Assembly (NCBI RefSeq): GCF_020740795.1
Contig: NC_067282.1
Span: 140,416,858-140,480,857 of the forward strand
Direction of reading: 5' to 3'
DNA from: Apus apus
Taxonomy: Eukaryota; Chordata; Aves; Apodiformes; Apodidae
Length of the DNA: 64,000 bases
The notes below the pieces were generated by a model. It saw only the letters and a program-made list of their open reading frames with translations, searched no databases and had not been told where the DNA came from. The position numbers were made by a program, and so were the translations under genes. Positions 1 to 15,671 of the stretch are shown in pieces (within the stretch, counting starts at the first letter, position 1; every line of letters starts with the position of its first letter).

Positions 1-2250
1 TTCTTTATCTCCTGCCAGATATACATCACTCCCTACAGATAGGTTATCTAAGAGGCTTGCCAATAGTGCCAGAATTATGGATTATTTTATGCAATGAGAG
101 AATTGTCAGAGTTGGAAGGATCACCTAGTCCAACTCCTCCGCTAAAGCAGGATCACCCAGAGCACATTACTCAGTGCAGCATTCAGAGAAGGGGACTCCA
201 CAACCTCCCTGGGCAGCCCCTCAACCAGTCATGTACCATTATACAACCTTACAAAACTCTGCACCCCTAAGAAGTTCTTAGGGGATCATACAAAAGCCAC
301 TTTTGCATCTTTCCCTGTATCCATTCCGTCACTCTGTTGCCACCTACTGGGAGAACTGACAGCATCTCCTTGCAGGTACTTCGAAAATTAGCGTGAAGTC
401 CAGTATTTCAGCATCTGCATAGAACTCTGCTATATTGATAAAAGATTGGCTTTCAGGTATATCCCCGAGAGAATTGTGCTATGTATTTTAAAAATTACTA
501 TTAGATAAAAATGAAGCACATCTTGGGATACAGTTTCAAAAGAGTTATTTCCTTTTTTGTAAGAACTGTCATACATAGAAATGTTATATATCTGTTAAAA
601 ATTGTGGAATTAGATCTGGACTTACAGAATTATCTTCCCCTAATATATCAATATTCCCATAATATATCGAGTTCAGAACTACAGTTACTAATATAAAAAA
701 CAATCATTACTTTTGCAGGTAAAAAGGCAAACTACATCAGTGAAGTTAACTTGACGTGCCTGCTTTTCCTTATGACCTCTTAGCAATCCTAATACAAACT
801 GAGCTACCAGAAAGGGGACAACGTTCCTCAACAGTTTGGTTGAAACATAATGCATTTCTGTAGCCCAGCTGGTGTTGTATGTGCTGAATATATATTTCAG
901 TGAAAACATGGCTATTTTTTTTGTTTTAAAGAAATCTATTCACAAAAAATCAATAATAAATCCAGTACTAAAATAATACTGGTATACATTTAGTCTGTCC
1001 TCCATCCTCTCCAGGATGTCTTCTCATCAGTGCCAAGGGAAACCTTCCAGATAACCATAAGCTCATAAGCAGGTCGGACACACATGGCGAGTTATCTTTT
1101 TGCTGTTATCTTTCTCTTACTTTCCCTCCCTCCTAAAGAGACACACACATACACCACTTTTTCACCACTGGCCCTGTTCTGCTTATTTTACACCTTTATT
1201 TAGCAATTTCAGCTTTAGTTTGTATCCCCAGTAAGCCAACAGCCCCTTCACTTTCTGTTGTTGTCTTAAACTCAAGGGGAGGGGGTCCCCAAAGGTCCCT
1301 TTAACTATATGTAGCTGTAGCTTCTCCTGCCCTTACCTCATTAGTTTAGACAGAGGTTAGGGTTGGCCAGCCACTTTTCCTGTTCCACTGTCTGCAACAT
1401 CCAACAATTTCTCTTGCTGTTCCACCAGTTTAACCTCAGGCCATGGCTGGCCACGTGCCTGCCTGCACAATATATTGTTCTAAAATCTGGAAATATACAA
1501 AAATATCTGTTACAAAGACTTAAGCTGTGAAGTCATAGCTGGTGTTCTTAGACGTCTCAGCTACAACTATCATACACATTTTTTGTCATGGTTCTGATTT
1601 ATGGTGATCTCAGTATGTCTGATGAAGCTGGTAATGCTTCTGTCCTGCATGCCACAAGCTCATCATCTTAACACCCTTGACTGTCATAGATGTTGTTCAT
1701 TTAGCAGTTGCAACAGAGCTGTCAGCATTCCTGTGCCTCTAGAACAATAGACCAATCCAGTTATGACTGTTACACAGTTGCTGCACAAGTACAGTGTGCT
1801 CTAAACTCCTGCTGAAGCTGAGAGTACCAAATTGTGCTCCTACTTATGATAGCTGGCAAAATCACACCTCCTAACCACCCTGCTCTATGTATTCTGTAGA
1901 AGCAAGGGCTTTGGGACAAGCTGTACATTCTTGGCACCAACAGAGCTCTCACTGCATCTTGCAGCTTTACAAACATTATGTTTCAAATTTGCATGAAATA
2001 AAGACTGAGCACTGTAGGTAACTTTTCCTTATGTAGTGTAGTGTCCCTAGCAATTACCTGAACTGTTTTGAAACAGGAGTTCCTCAAATGACATTACAGC
2101 TACGTGACTGTATCTTTGCATGGAATAAATTACAGTATAAATGAGAGACAACATTTCAGGATATATTAGCAAAAAAAAAAAAAATGAAACCTGTCATACT
2201 CTGAGGCATATTGACTAATGATTAATCAATGTACAATTCATGTACGATGA
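1..2250. other. Flank downstream of the alpha-tubulin gene, no gene seen
   Basis: AT-rich non-coding sequence. Apart from a CR1 relic near its left end I see no exon, RNA gene or strong regulatory motif. Open frames here are short and have no recognisable domain. Confidence 0.5.
97..225 (-). mobile_element. CR1 LINE 3' fragment
   Basis: Read on the minus strand it has the order GGGCTGCCCAGGGAGGTTGT, GTGATCCTGCTTTAG, then GGAGTTGGACTAGGTGATCC and CCTTCCAACTCTG. This is the standard CR1 3'UTR layout. It is diverged and lacks the terminal 8-base repeats, so it is an old copy. Confidence 0.8.
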
Positions 2251-2251
2251 A

Positions 2252-2257
2252 TTTAAT
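2252..2257 (-). terminator. Possible poly(A) signal of the alpha-tubulin gene
   Basis: ATTAAA, the common variant hexamer, reads on the minus strand about 170 bases past the tubulin stop codon. No canonical AATAAA was seen closer to the stop on that strand. This is a motif match only. Confidence 0.3.
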
Positions 2258-2423
2258 GTCCTGGGATCTCATAGTGGAGAATTCATCCTGTCTATAATCT
2301 ACTAAAATGGTAATGGACTAGGTATGCAAGAGCCAAGTGGAAATGCAGGCACATGAAAAAAAGACACACAGAGACATTCTTATGTCCAGGAAATGGGAGA
2401 GTGAATTTTAAGATTCCTTCATT

Positions 2424-7113
<4,690 letters not shown>

Positions 7114-7290
7114 GGTTTTTCCTGTGCACTTCCTTTCTTGATTGGTAGCAGCAGCTTTGGTTACTGATTGTTGTGCTGTTGTTATACAAGCAGTCTGGTG
7201 CAAGGTGGCAAGACCTGGCAGTGGCTCCACGGCATCACAGTGAAGGCAGGAGAGGTCATAGTCTCTGCCAGGCAACCGTCCCATTCCACC
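7114..7290 (-). promoter_or_regulatory. Putative alpha-tubulin promoter and 5'UTR
   Basis: Upstream of the inferred start exon there is no CpG island, which fits a tissue-restricted gene. A GTATAAC element (minus strand, 7187-7181) would place initiation near 7155. An RFX half-site, GTTGCC (7276-7271), sits about 160 bases before the ATG, within the partial X-box GTTGCCTGGCAGA. All of this is pattern inference and depends on exon 1 being correctly placed. Confidence 0.3.
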
Positions 7291-7404
7291 CACTCGCTTG
7301 TTACATCAGGAACTTGCTGTCACAGGACTCAGCCCTAGAGTCTGTTCTTAAGCAAGTCTTCCCAGTTAATTCTCCAACTTAAACCTTGTGGGTTTGTTTG
7401 TTTA

Positions 7405-7452
7405 CAAAAAAAATATAATTATTATATATATAATTTTATATATATATATAAT
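7405..7452. repeat. AT-rich low-complexity tract
   Basis: A run of A followed by alternating TA with short interruptions, just upstream of the inferred tubulin promoter and between the two minus-strand genes. Confidence 0.85.
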
Positions 7453-10400
7453 TCTGGTAGTAGTAACCAGAATGGTAACACATGTGGAGCATCTTCTCAA
7501 ATAACTGGTTTCCTTCTTAAAACTCTTAACAACTGGTGAATATGCTACTGGTAACTCATTTAAAATATTATCAACCATTTCATAATTTCTTCCTCTATGC
7601 TTTCAAATGATGGCATAATTTCAAAGTGGCATCTTTCTGACAAAGGTGGCTGTAGATGAATGGTAGAGAGAGAATCAATTTGCCTAACTTCCACTGACTG
7701 AAACAAGCTGGAGAACAGGTTGAACTGCAAGGATTTCCACTTGACTATTTGGCCATCTGTATACAAGGTGCGTGGGATTATCTTGTCTCCTGGTGCTAAA
7801 GCACCAAACCTCATCTTTCTGCCAGCCAATCCTCATCTTTGAGACCTCTGTTCATCATATTATAGACAAGGGGGGCTGTTCTTCAGCCCTTCAGCTGCCT
7901 TACATTATGGGCTAATACAAGGTTTCTTGTTTCTGGTAAGAAGATGGAAAAAAAAAATAATAAAAAAAAAAAGTCTCATATCTGGAATTACTAGCAGAAA
8001 GTTCACATACAAATGGCACGCACACACACACACATTGTCTCTGTCAAGGCTTAAACAGTAGGATCCCCATGGCTATGTCTTTTCTCTCCATGATATAATG
8101 GAAGCATAGAGAAAAACACAGCTCAAGAGAAATACCAGGTACTTTATTCTTGAGAATACTGATTTTGGCCATCCCAAGACACACAGAGACACCTACATAT
8201 TAAAAAATACCTGGATCTTTCATAGAAAGTAATTATCACTCTCTGAGCTCCTACAAAAATGCAGTCTTATACTCTGTCAATGTCATGAGATTCACACTGA
8301 ACTCTACTTAATTCAAATATACCTGTACAATGAGGACATGTAGTGAAACATTTCCAGAAAATCCTTGAAAACTGTAGAGTATCACTACATTAAATGCAAA
8401 AGTTTTCTTATACTTAATCACCACACAAATCAACAACGCTGCAAAGAGATAAATCAGTAGTCACTTTATTGTGAAAATTAAATACCGCAGTTTAATATTA
8501 ATTGCAAAAAAAACCCTGATTAACTTTTCTGCCTTCTTGAATTAAATACAACACATGCAAAGTCAGTAGTACTCCAAAAAAGTGAAGGTTACCAACCTAC
8601 ACTTAAAATCAAGTTGAAGTCCTGATAAATGACCGGGTATGACATTTAACAGCATTCTAAACATAATGTATAGCCTGCCCAGACCCCTGGTCCCAACTCC
8701 CAAAATGCAGCTCTGCCATAACTAAAAGTGTTAATAGAAAAACAGAGCCAAAATTGCTTGTTACCTAAACAGTCAATTCAGAAAGAATTTGGCCCGACTT
8801 TGGACTGAAGTTTCCTGTTTCATTAACTGGCTTACAAAGTACTTAAGGGGATGCCTTGCAAAGCAGGGGGCCAGTAGATACAACATAGTCATTTCGAGAA
8901 AGCGCACAACTTCAGATAGAACCTGTGTGTTTGATTCTGCCTGGTTTCCCATTAACTGTTGGTTACAAAGTTTTAACTACACTTAAAGCTGGATTACAAG
9001 AACCATCTAGCAATGTCAAGAGCAGCTCTTCCCTATGTGCAGAGAATATATACAAAATAACTTATTAATAAGGTGACACATTATGTGCTACTTTTCCTGG
9101 TGTAAAGTCCTAGCAGAGACAAAAACCTTGGGGAGGGATATGGGGTTATTTTGGGTTTTACTCTGAGATAACTAAGTAAGGTCATTACTGCATTCATGAC
9201 TGACCTGTCTCAGTTTAACTGACATTATGATTGGAGTTTTTCTCTAGTGGGATAATCCAAGAAGAACACAGAACTGTTTTCAAAGTGGCTGGTAGACAAC
9301 AAAGCAACCGATCACAAAGAGTTTAAAGGCACCAACAGCCTACTATCCCTGTGAAGAGGACAGAAACAGCCAACACCTCAGGGTATGGTGACTCCTAAAG
9401 ACAAAGGAGCAAGCTGAATGAAACTACTGTTGTACTGGGATCTATATTAGGTATTTGTCACAGGTTTGGTGTGTTGGGATAGAATTTGCCCACCCAAAAG
9501 GCTGCTTTGCTCAACATTTTGTAGTTTGGGCTGACCTTAGCCAGCCTGCACCCTTTTGGCACAGATGCTGGGATAGCAGGCAACTCGTTTGCCTTGTCCT
9601 TACCTTTAACTTGTCTCTCCAGCAAACAAGAGGTTGCTCCAGTGGAAGCACTAATTAAGTAGCACAGTGCTCTCTCCTTTGGAATTTACTCTTTGTCAAG
9701 TAAGCATAAGTAGATGGATGGAGAAGAAATTCATGTTCTACTCCAAATTCTGCCCCAAATGGTCAGAAATAAGGTCAGTCTGGTAACAGATCTTCTGCAA
9801 AGACAGTAATGTTCTTGCCACAGATCTGGGCAAGGTTTTGGGATCTCAGGGAAATAATCTCTTTCTACTTATTAATAAACTTTTATTCTGAATTATAAAG
9901 CACTGCTAACTGGCTCCTACATAAACCAGGATTTAGATACTGGGGCTGGAGGGGGAGTCAGATTCTAGACATACAGAGACTTTTAAACACCTACATAAAC
10001 AAAGTAAGAGGCAGGGAAAGAGTAAAATTAATGCAACAACTTGAGATGTTCAATTAGACAGTAATACAGAATATAGTTTAAAAAAAATAAATCTATTTCC
10101 TTACCACCAGTATGTGCTCTTAAGAATTATGATGTATCAGGGAAGCATGAAATGCTGTAATTTGCATTTAGGAAGTGTAGGCGCAGCACAACAGTCTTTG
10201 TGGCCCACCACCTTACCTTTCTGGATTAAACTTGACTAAAATCAAGAGCACCTATACAAGAAGGCATCGGTCACAAGAGAAACCACAGCCTTCAAAATGC
10301 AATAGCCTTCATTTCCTCTGGTATTTTTTTTCCACGTTTGTCCTAAATCCCATGCTGCAGGAACTGGGCTTTTCAGATGTCTTCAGGCAAAACAGAATAT

Positions 10401-10856
10401 TCCCTTAATTACTGGTACTCTGCTGCCTTTCACAGTTGTGCCGTCAGGAAAGCTGTTTCACTTGTTCGTAGAACTGCCTGGCACTTGTAAGGGTAAAACT
10501 TTCTTCCATAGCTCTTAACTGGCTACACAACCCTCACTCAAGAGCTACATCCAAAGCAAAGTGTTTGAAAAAGGATTCTTATTAAGTTGTCAATTATGGA
10601 GGGAGTGGCTTTACCCCGGTGTTGGACAGGCCAGTGCTGTAGAGCTGAGGAAAACATCAGGAATACTTGATGTGGTTTCAAAATTCATACACCACTATTC
10701 CCCATCTGAAGAAACGAAGTTGTCACCACACAAGAGTTACAAGTGCTCATGTCAATTAGGATACTAATTTTGACAGTCCTTGAAGAGCCTGGTAACATCC
10801 TCAAGACAAGCTGACACACAACAGCGGAGAACAACGCTTTCTGTGACGGAATATGC
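7453..10856. other. Spacer between PEX26 and the alpha-tubulin gene; probable PEX26 3'UTR
   Basis: There is no coding exon here. Part of it is probably the long PEX26 3'UTR, since mammalian PEX26 also has a long one. It contains a short CA repeat (8017-8034). I see no other gene. Confidence 0.45.
9882..9887 (-). terminator. Possible PEX26 poly(A) signal
   Basis: A canonical AATAAA on the minus strand lies about 970 bases past the PEX26 stop codon. Further candidates lie lower (for example near 8464), so the true end is unknown. Confidence 0.3.
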
Positions 10857-10960
10857 TTAGTCTTGAATTGGAGGCCTATGGATTGGAGAAAAGACAGCTG
10901 CCCAAGCCTGTCGGAAGAGCTGGACCAGTTTGTAAATGAACGGCAGTGATGTGGGAGAAG
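10857..10960 (-). CDS. PEX26: PEX26 exon 5 (residues 255-288, luminal tail)
   Basis: The acceptor is TTCTGCAG. It encodes [19 protein letters not shown] and ends RPPIQD then TAA, aligning with the mammalian SPSSLHFLYKLAQLFRWIR tail. A long open frame on the same strand in another phase is a shadow. Confidence 0.92.
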
Positions 10961-13900
10961 CTGCAGAACCAAACAAAAAGCAAAAGAGCCTTTCTTTATA
11001 ATCTGAGATACACTAAACATATGAAAAAAGAACTAACTAGAGTTAATCAAAACCTATCTTATCTTAACCTAATCTTATTTCCTTCCATTTGGTTCAGTAC
11101 TTAGGCCTTCACTCAGGGTGCTGCTCCCATCCCTAGCAAGCCTTCTTCAGTCTTTTCCAATGGTCTGTTTGGAGAATAGCTATGGAGAACCTGCCACCCA
11201 GCAAAAGAGGAAATACTCATCCCCTGTATGTCCCAGATGCCACCTCTACATCATGGTACCAGCCCATTCCTCAGCGACAGCAGCAGCCATCACTAGTGAA
11301 ACTCCAGTATAAGCAGATCAAATGCATTACTACACTGCAGCTCAGGGCAACTCTGCTCTCCTGACAGGACAGCCCTAGAAAGCAATCACTCTTCCAGTAG
11401 ACAGTCTCCTTGTAGCTCCTAAAGTTGACTGAAGCAGAGGATCAGTCTAGGACAGCTTTTTGTGACCCAGTTTTTGTGTCTCCCAGAGGTGAGACATTCA
11501 CACAGACCAAATCTACTAAAACCAGTAATTTTCTTCTCTGTAACCGTAATGAAATTTTAAAAAATCAGAAATCTTTATGCTGTACCTGGATCTAATCTCA
11601 CCACCACCAGGTAAAGGAGAAAAGTAGCCAAGAGCATCTTTTTATAAGGAAGTAAATAGAAATGGCTTGACATGGACCTCAATGCTCGACGTAGCAATGT
11701 CAACATGGCCAAGAGCTTTTGGGACAGAGCACCTAGAGTACAAGAACAAAAAGGCTATTAGGACAAAGTGAAGTAAAAAAAGTAATCACACAGATACAGA
11801 TAATAAGAAAGTAAGATACTAAAATAAGACTGTCCTTGGTTTGATTGCATGACAGTTATGTTGGGTTTTTTTTTTAATAATACGGACCAGAAAAAACAGT
11901 ACAAATTTGTAATACAATTCATTATACCTTTTGTTAAGTCATCTACTTTAATATAATATGATCTTATACCACAGTAGTGCCAGCTTCTCTCCTGTGACAT
12001 AATGTCAAGTTATTTAAGTTCTGGAGGAGAAACAGTGCTTTAAATGCCAAACATGATTGTTCTACATAGGCTGAACTGCAAATGGAGATGAAGCAGAGAG
12101 TACACAGAGCCAACAAAATGTACCCTTAAAAGATTGCTAGGTAGTTTTAATTTCCCTTTTGTACTTTTTTTTTTTTTAATACATTTATTCTGGTTTACTT
12201 TTGAACCTGGAAGATAATTCTTATCTCTTGACATCAGCAGAGACTAAACACACTTTAGAATTGCTGGCAAATGGATCACTAAGTCTTCCATTTACTTCTG
12301 AGATACCCAACAGGACTTCCTTGTGGCTGGTGTGTCACTACACAATTCTGAATACATTGTTAACACTTACTACCCTTTGTAAGTAGGGGACCAATTCACT
12401 TGAAATCAAATGTTAACGAAAGAAGAGGAGCACAAACACCAGGGGGAAAGCCTACCCAAAACAGATTCTGTTGCTGCATCCTGCTGCTCTTCATCAGTGG
12501 AGTGCATCTCTTCCCCTTGAGTCTGCTGACACCGGCTTTCACGAATGGTCCCGAGAAATGCCAGCTGCTGTTCACTGTCAAGAACATCACAGCCACGTAC
12601 AAGCTCTTCTGCCCCCTCAAACTGGCCAAGCGGAAGCAACACGTGCAACAGGTAGAGCTCCAGCAATGAACCATACTCGAGGAGGTTCTTATTGGCTTGG
12701 TCTCTCAGCCAGCTACTGCCAACCTCCAGCATCACTTGGGGCTCTCTCACTTTGCTGTATAACAGGATACTGAAATACAAGAAAAAAATACTAGAAAACA
12801 CTGATGCTTTGTAAAAGTTGAGATCACTGACACTTACTACCCACAAGCAGCTATAATGAAGCCATGTGTCATGGTCTACTCTTGAAGCACAGAGAGATTT
12901 TTGAGGTGGACAACAGGTGCAGCTACTGATGTTAGCTTCTCAGCATCCATCCTTTTCTACTCGTATCACAGTGAAGCAATCTGTAGGCATGCTCCAGCAC
13001 ACACAGGTCAAAAACTGGCCCATCCCACTTTCAATCTCACACTACACAGAGTGAAAATATCACACAATGTTCAAGTCTGGCCTGCTATTAATACTAGTTA
13101 ATGCAAATCCTGTGTATCTGACAGCCACAGACAGAAACTCACCACAGCTCCAGAACTTTTGGAGGCAGATGTTCGGGGACATGGTAATACTGTAGGACCC
13201 AAGACAGAACTTCTCTCCACCGGTTCATCTCAGCCAGCGCCTGAATCCCCACAACACAAAGGGAGCATTTCACTTCTGCAGAACTGGCAACGAAAAGGCA
13301 CCTAAGTAAGTGCTTAAAACCACGTTTCCCCTTGCATCCTTTCCGGTGAGCTGCTGCCCACCCTAAGGACTCTACAGTTCTCCAACAGCTGCCTTCCTTC
13401 CTTTGCCTCACATCCAATAAAAAGGTAAATTCAATCTCCCAAGAAGATGCACAGTCTGCCTATGACACAGGGAGGGCTCCCAGGCCCACCTCGCGTCCCT
13501 CAGACACCTGCAGATCCCTTCGTACGGAACACATCGACACGGGCAGGCCATTACCACACAGCAGCTGAGGCCAAGCGGGGTTTTAAATTATTACTAACTC
13601 AACTTTTTAGCAACACGACACCCTCCGTTAATTTGGATAATTAAGAAAAAGCTAGGCAAAACCACGGCAAGGGCCGCCGATGCTACGGCCATGCATACGG
13701 ATAGTATTTACGTGCAAACCTAAGAGGCTCGTAACCCCCGGCCAAAAAAAAATAAAAAATACCCAGTTTATTAACCAAAAAAAGCCCGCTATTAAAAACA
13801 AAAAACCACAAAAAACCCACAAAAAAGCGCAGGACAACCCTACGCACACCGCAGGCACGGCCCGCAGCCAGAAGCCGGCCCGACCCCGCGGCCGCTCGCT

Positions 13901-14095
13901 GCCCAGCGCCGACCGGCCCCCGCTCCGCCCGCACCTCTCGGCGCCGGGGCCGGGGCCCAGGCTGTCGCAGCCCGCCTCACATCTCTCCACAGCGGCGGCG
14001 AAGTCCCGGTGCAGCACCAGCAGATCCGCCGCCTCCTCCAGCAGCGAGGCCGCCTGTGCCGAGGCCGGGCTCCAGGCCGGCGGCTCGCTCGCCAT
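10857..14095 (-). CDS. PEX26: PEX26, peroxisomal membrane docking factor for PEX1/PEX6, five exons
   Basis: PEX26 is a tail-anchored peroxisomal membrane protein that docks the PEX6-PEX1 AAA ATPases, which extract the import receptor PEX5 for recycling. Coding exons on the minus strand are 14095-13935, 13283-13143, 12769-12456, 11732-11586 and 10960-10857. All junctions are GT-AG and in frame, giving 288 residues (human about 305). Conserved blocks are [12 protein letters not shown] (18-29), [17 protein letters not shown] (57-73), [20 protein letters not shown], and [10 protein letters not shown] from residue 102. The tail anchor [13 protein letters not shown] (238-250) is preceded by basic residues and followed by a short luminal tail ending RPPIQD. 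The start at 14095 is chosen for its strong Kozak context (GCCGCCATGG) and fit to family length. An in-frame ATG at 14314 would add 73 residues of low-complexity sequence. Confidence 0.95.
11586..11732 (-). CDS. PEX26: PEX26 exon 4 (residues 206-255, tail anchor)
   Basis: The acceptor is ACTCTAG and the donor is CCAG before GTACAG. It encodes the basic stretch RRALRSM, then [11 protein letters not shown], and the membrane anchor [17 protein letters not shown]. This matches the mammalian SHFFSLPFKK plus transmembrane region, which contains the PEX19-dependent targeting signal in mammals. Confidence 0.93.
12456..12769 (-). CDS. PEX26: PEX26 exon 3 (residues 101-206)
   Basis: The acceptor is TATTTCAG. 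It encodes [26 protein letters not shown] and a polar linker rich in Gln and Glu (about residues 180-200), ending TTTTGG before GTAGGC. The linker is the least conserved part. Confidence 0.94.
13143..13283 (-). CDS. PEX26: PEX26 exon 2 (residues 54-101)
   Basis: The acceptor TTGCCAG is used; the next AG, eight bases on, would break the frame. The exon encodes [20 protein letters not shown] and [15 protein letters not shown], ending in GAGCTGTG before GTGAGT. This block is nearly identical to the mammalian protein. Confidence 0.95.
13935..14095 (-). CDS. PEX26: PEX26 exon 1 (residues 1-53)
   Basis: It starts [10 protein letters not shown] and runs through [20 protein letters not shown] to the donor GAGAG before GTGCGG. 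The exon is very GC-rich because it lies in the CpG island. The region N-terminal to [10 protein letters not shown] is not conserved with mammals. Confidence 0.88.
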
Positions 14096-14177
14096 GGCGG
14101 CGGCGGGAGGGCTGCTGGGAGGGCTGCCGGCGCTCTCCCCGCCTCCCGCCGCCCGCCGCCCGCCCGGCCCCGGCCCC

Positions 14178-14203
14178 GGCTCCGGCTCCGGCTCCGGCTC
14201 CAG
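14178..14203. repeat. GGCTCC hexanucleotide repeat in the PEX26 leader
   Basis: About four copies of a 6-base unit lie between the two possible PEX26 starts. If the upstream start were used, it would encode an alternating Glu-Pro stretch followed by Gly-Pro. Confidence 0.85.
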
Positions 14204-14306
14204 CGCTGCCGCCCCTCCGAAGCTCAGCTCCGCTCCGCTCGGGCAGGCAGCCCCGGAAGGCCGGGACAGGTGCCCTGCGCCCTCCGGCAGCCGTAGGGCC
14301 GCCCCC

Positions 14307-14317
14307 GCCGCCATCTT
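14307..14317 (-). promoter_or_regulatory. YY1-type core promoter element
   Basis: AAGATGGCGGC on the minus strand matches the YY1 element found just downstream of many housekeeping start sites in the direction of transcription. It suggests PEX26 transcription starts near 14320-14340. Its internal ATG is the upstream in-frame alternative start. Confidence 0.7.
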
Positions 14318-14555
14318 CTGCCGCCCCGCGGGCCGGCGGGACGCGGCGTCCGGCGGGGCCCGGGAGGGAGCGGCGGCCGCCGGGACCAGGAGCCCGAGGG
14401 GTGGCTCGTTCCTCGGCTTCCCCAGGGGCCGCCCCGCCCCGCCGGCAGCCGGGGAGGCGGCAGAGCCGGCCCTGCGCGAGGATTAGCGGCTGGAAGCGCG
14501 GGCTCTGGGAGCCCTCGGCCACACTGCGAGCGCGGGCTGGGGGATCGCCGCGCTC

Positions 14556-14585
14556 GGGCCGGGCCGGGCCGGGCCGGGCCGGGCC
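14556..14585. repeat. (GGGCC)6 pentanucleotide repeat
   Basis: Six perfect GGGCC units are followed by five further G, within the PEX26 CpG island. It is a G-run sequence that could form a quadruplex and may vary in copy number. Confidence 0.95.
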
Positions 14586-15644
14586 GGGGGTGGGTGCTGG
14601 GCCGTGCCGAAACCCCCTTCAGGTTCCCCTTTGTGCGGCTGCCAAGGCAGCCCTCTGTGCCGGGCTGCCCTGGCGAGCAGGCGGGCAGAGCTTCAGCCGC
14701 TGCCGTTTCCCTCCGCGGCCACCGGGTGTCAGCCCCGCCTCGGGCCTGCAGGCCCGCCGGGTGAGGCGGCCTGGCTTGTGGCCTGGCCGCTTCCCTCGCC
14801 ACAGCCGGGCGGCTGGAGGGGGGCTGTGGCGGGGAGAGGAAGGGGAGATCGCTCCTCCACCGCTTGGGGAGCACGCCCTGGCCGGCAAGCTGCCGGGCGG
14901 GATGATGAGCGCCTTCCTCTCCTGGCCTCCTCCTCGCCCGCCGGGGCCTTTTCCTCCGTCACCCCGTCTCCGAGGTTGTGAGCACGTTAACGCTGTTAAA
15001 GGAGCTGGAGTTTGGGCGTAACAACAGCGTTTCCATCAGTACCCTACAGGCAGCGATTCACGTGCTTCTTTAGTTGTTATTTAAAAACAATATAGGGTGT
15101 CTTGGTTACAAGGTAATTGCGGCACTCGGTGCAAACTGTCTTCAAAAATAAATCTCTACAGGGCAAGCAGGATTTTTATATGTTCTTATGCTGATCCCCT
15201 TTTATAATAATTTAACAACCATATGCTAATACAGAATGTGGTAAAAGGTCAAACACATCTTCTAAAGAGGAGTTTCTATGCCGTTTCAGTGTTGGAAGAA
15301 GGGAAGAAAGCTTGGAGCGTATGATTAAAAACTTGTTCATAACTCGTGTTCTACAAGTAGCTATTTCCAGGAAGCAGGACCACACACCTGCTCCTCAGAG
15401 TGGCAGGAGCACTCTGCAGCAGCCACTTTACCAGGGCAGTGCATACAAGGGGCTCACACGCTGTGCCATCAGCTGTGGAAGAAGTTCCTGAAGGATTCAA
15501 GCTGGGTAAAGCAAAACCACAGCACAGAAATGTTGTAAAAGGACAGATCCAGCAGCTAAGCAAAGGCAGGGGTAAAGGCATTTTAGTCTCCTCTTTTCTG
15601 TTGCTGGACAGTTGCAATTTGGAAAACAACATTCCTTTTTGGGA

Positions 15645-15671
15645 ACTACAAGTCCCAAAGTGCATTGTGGG
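15645..15671. promoter_or_regulatory. ZNF143 (STAF) binding site, SBS2-type
   Basis: On the plus strand the sequence is ACTACAAGTCCCAAAG followed by TGCATTGTGGG. The family consensus joins an ACTACAANTCCCA half to a TGCATTRTGGG half; both are present with near-ideal order and spacing. It lies about 1.3 kb upstream of the PEX26 start, outside the CpG island. ZNF143 sites mark promoters and chromatin loop anchors. I infer binding from sequence only. Confidence 0.8.

Larger units (their letters stand above)
13830..14980. promoter_or_regulatory. CpG-island promoter of PEX26
   Basis: The dense CG-rich block covers PEX26 exon 1 and about 900 bases upstream. It includes an AAGATGGCGGC element on the minus strand, Sp1-like GC boxes and a (GGGCC)6 run. 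This is typical of a TATA-less housekeeping promoter. It may also start transcription on the plus strand, but I see no plus-strand gene to support that. Confidence 0.85.

Noticed and set aside
13680-15021. Long plus-strand frames (268 and 321 codons) antisense to PEX26 exon 1
   Set aside because: Same cause: low stop frequency in the PEX26 CpG island. They mirror the PEX26 coding strand and have no recognisable domain or splice support.
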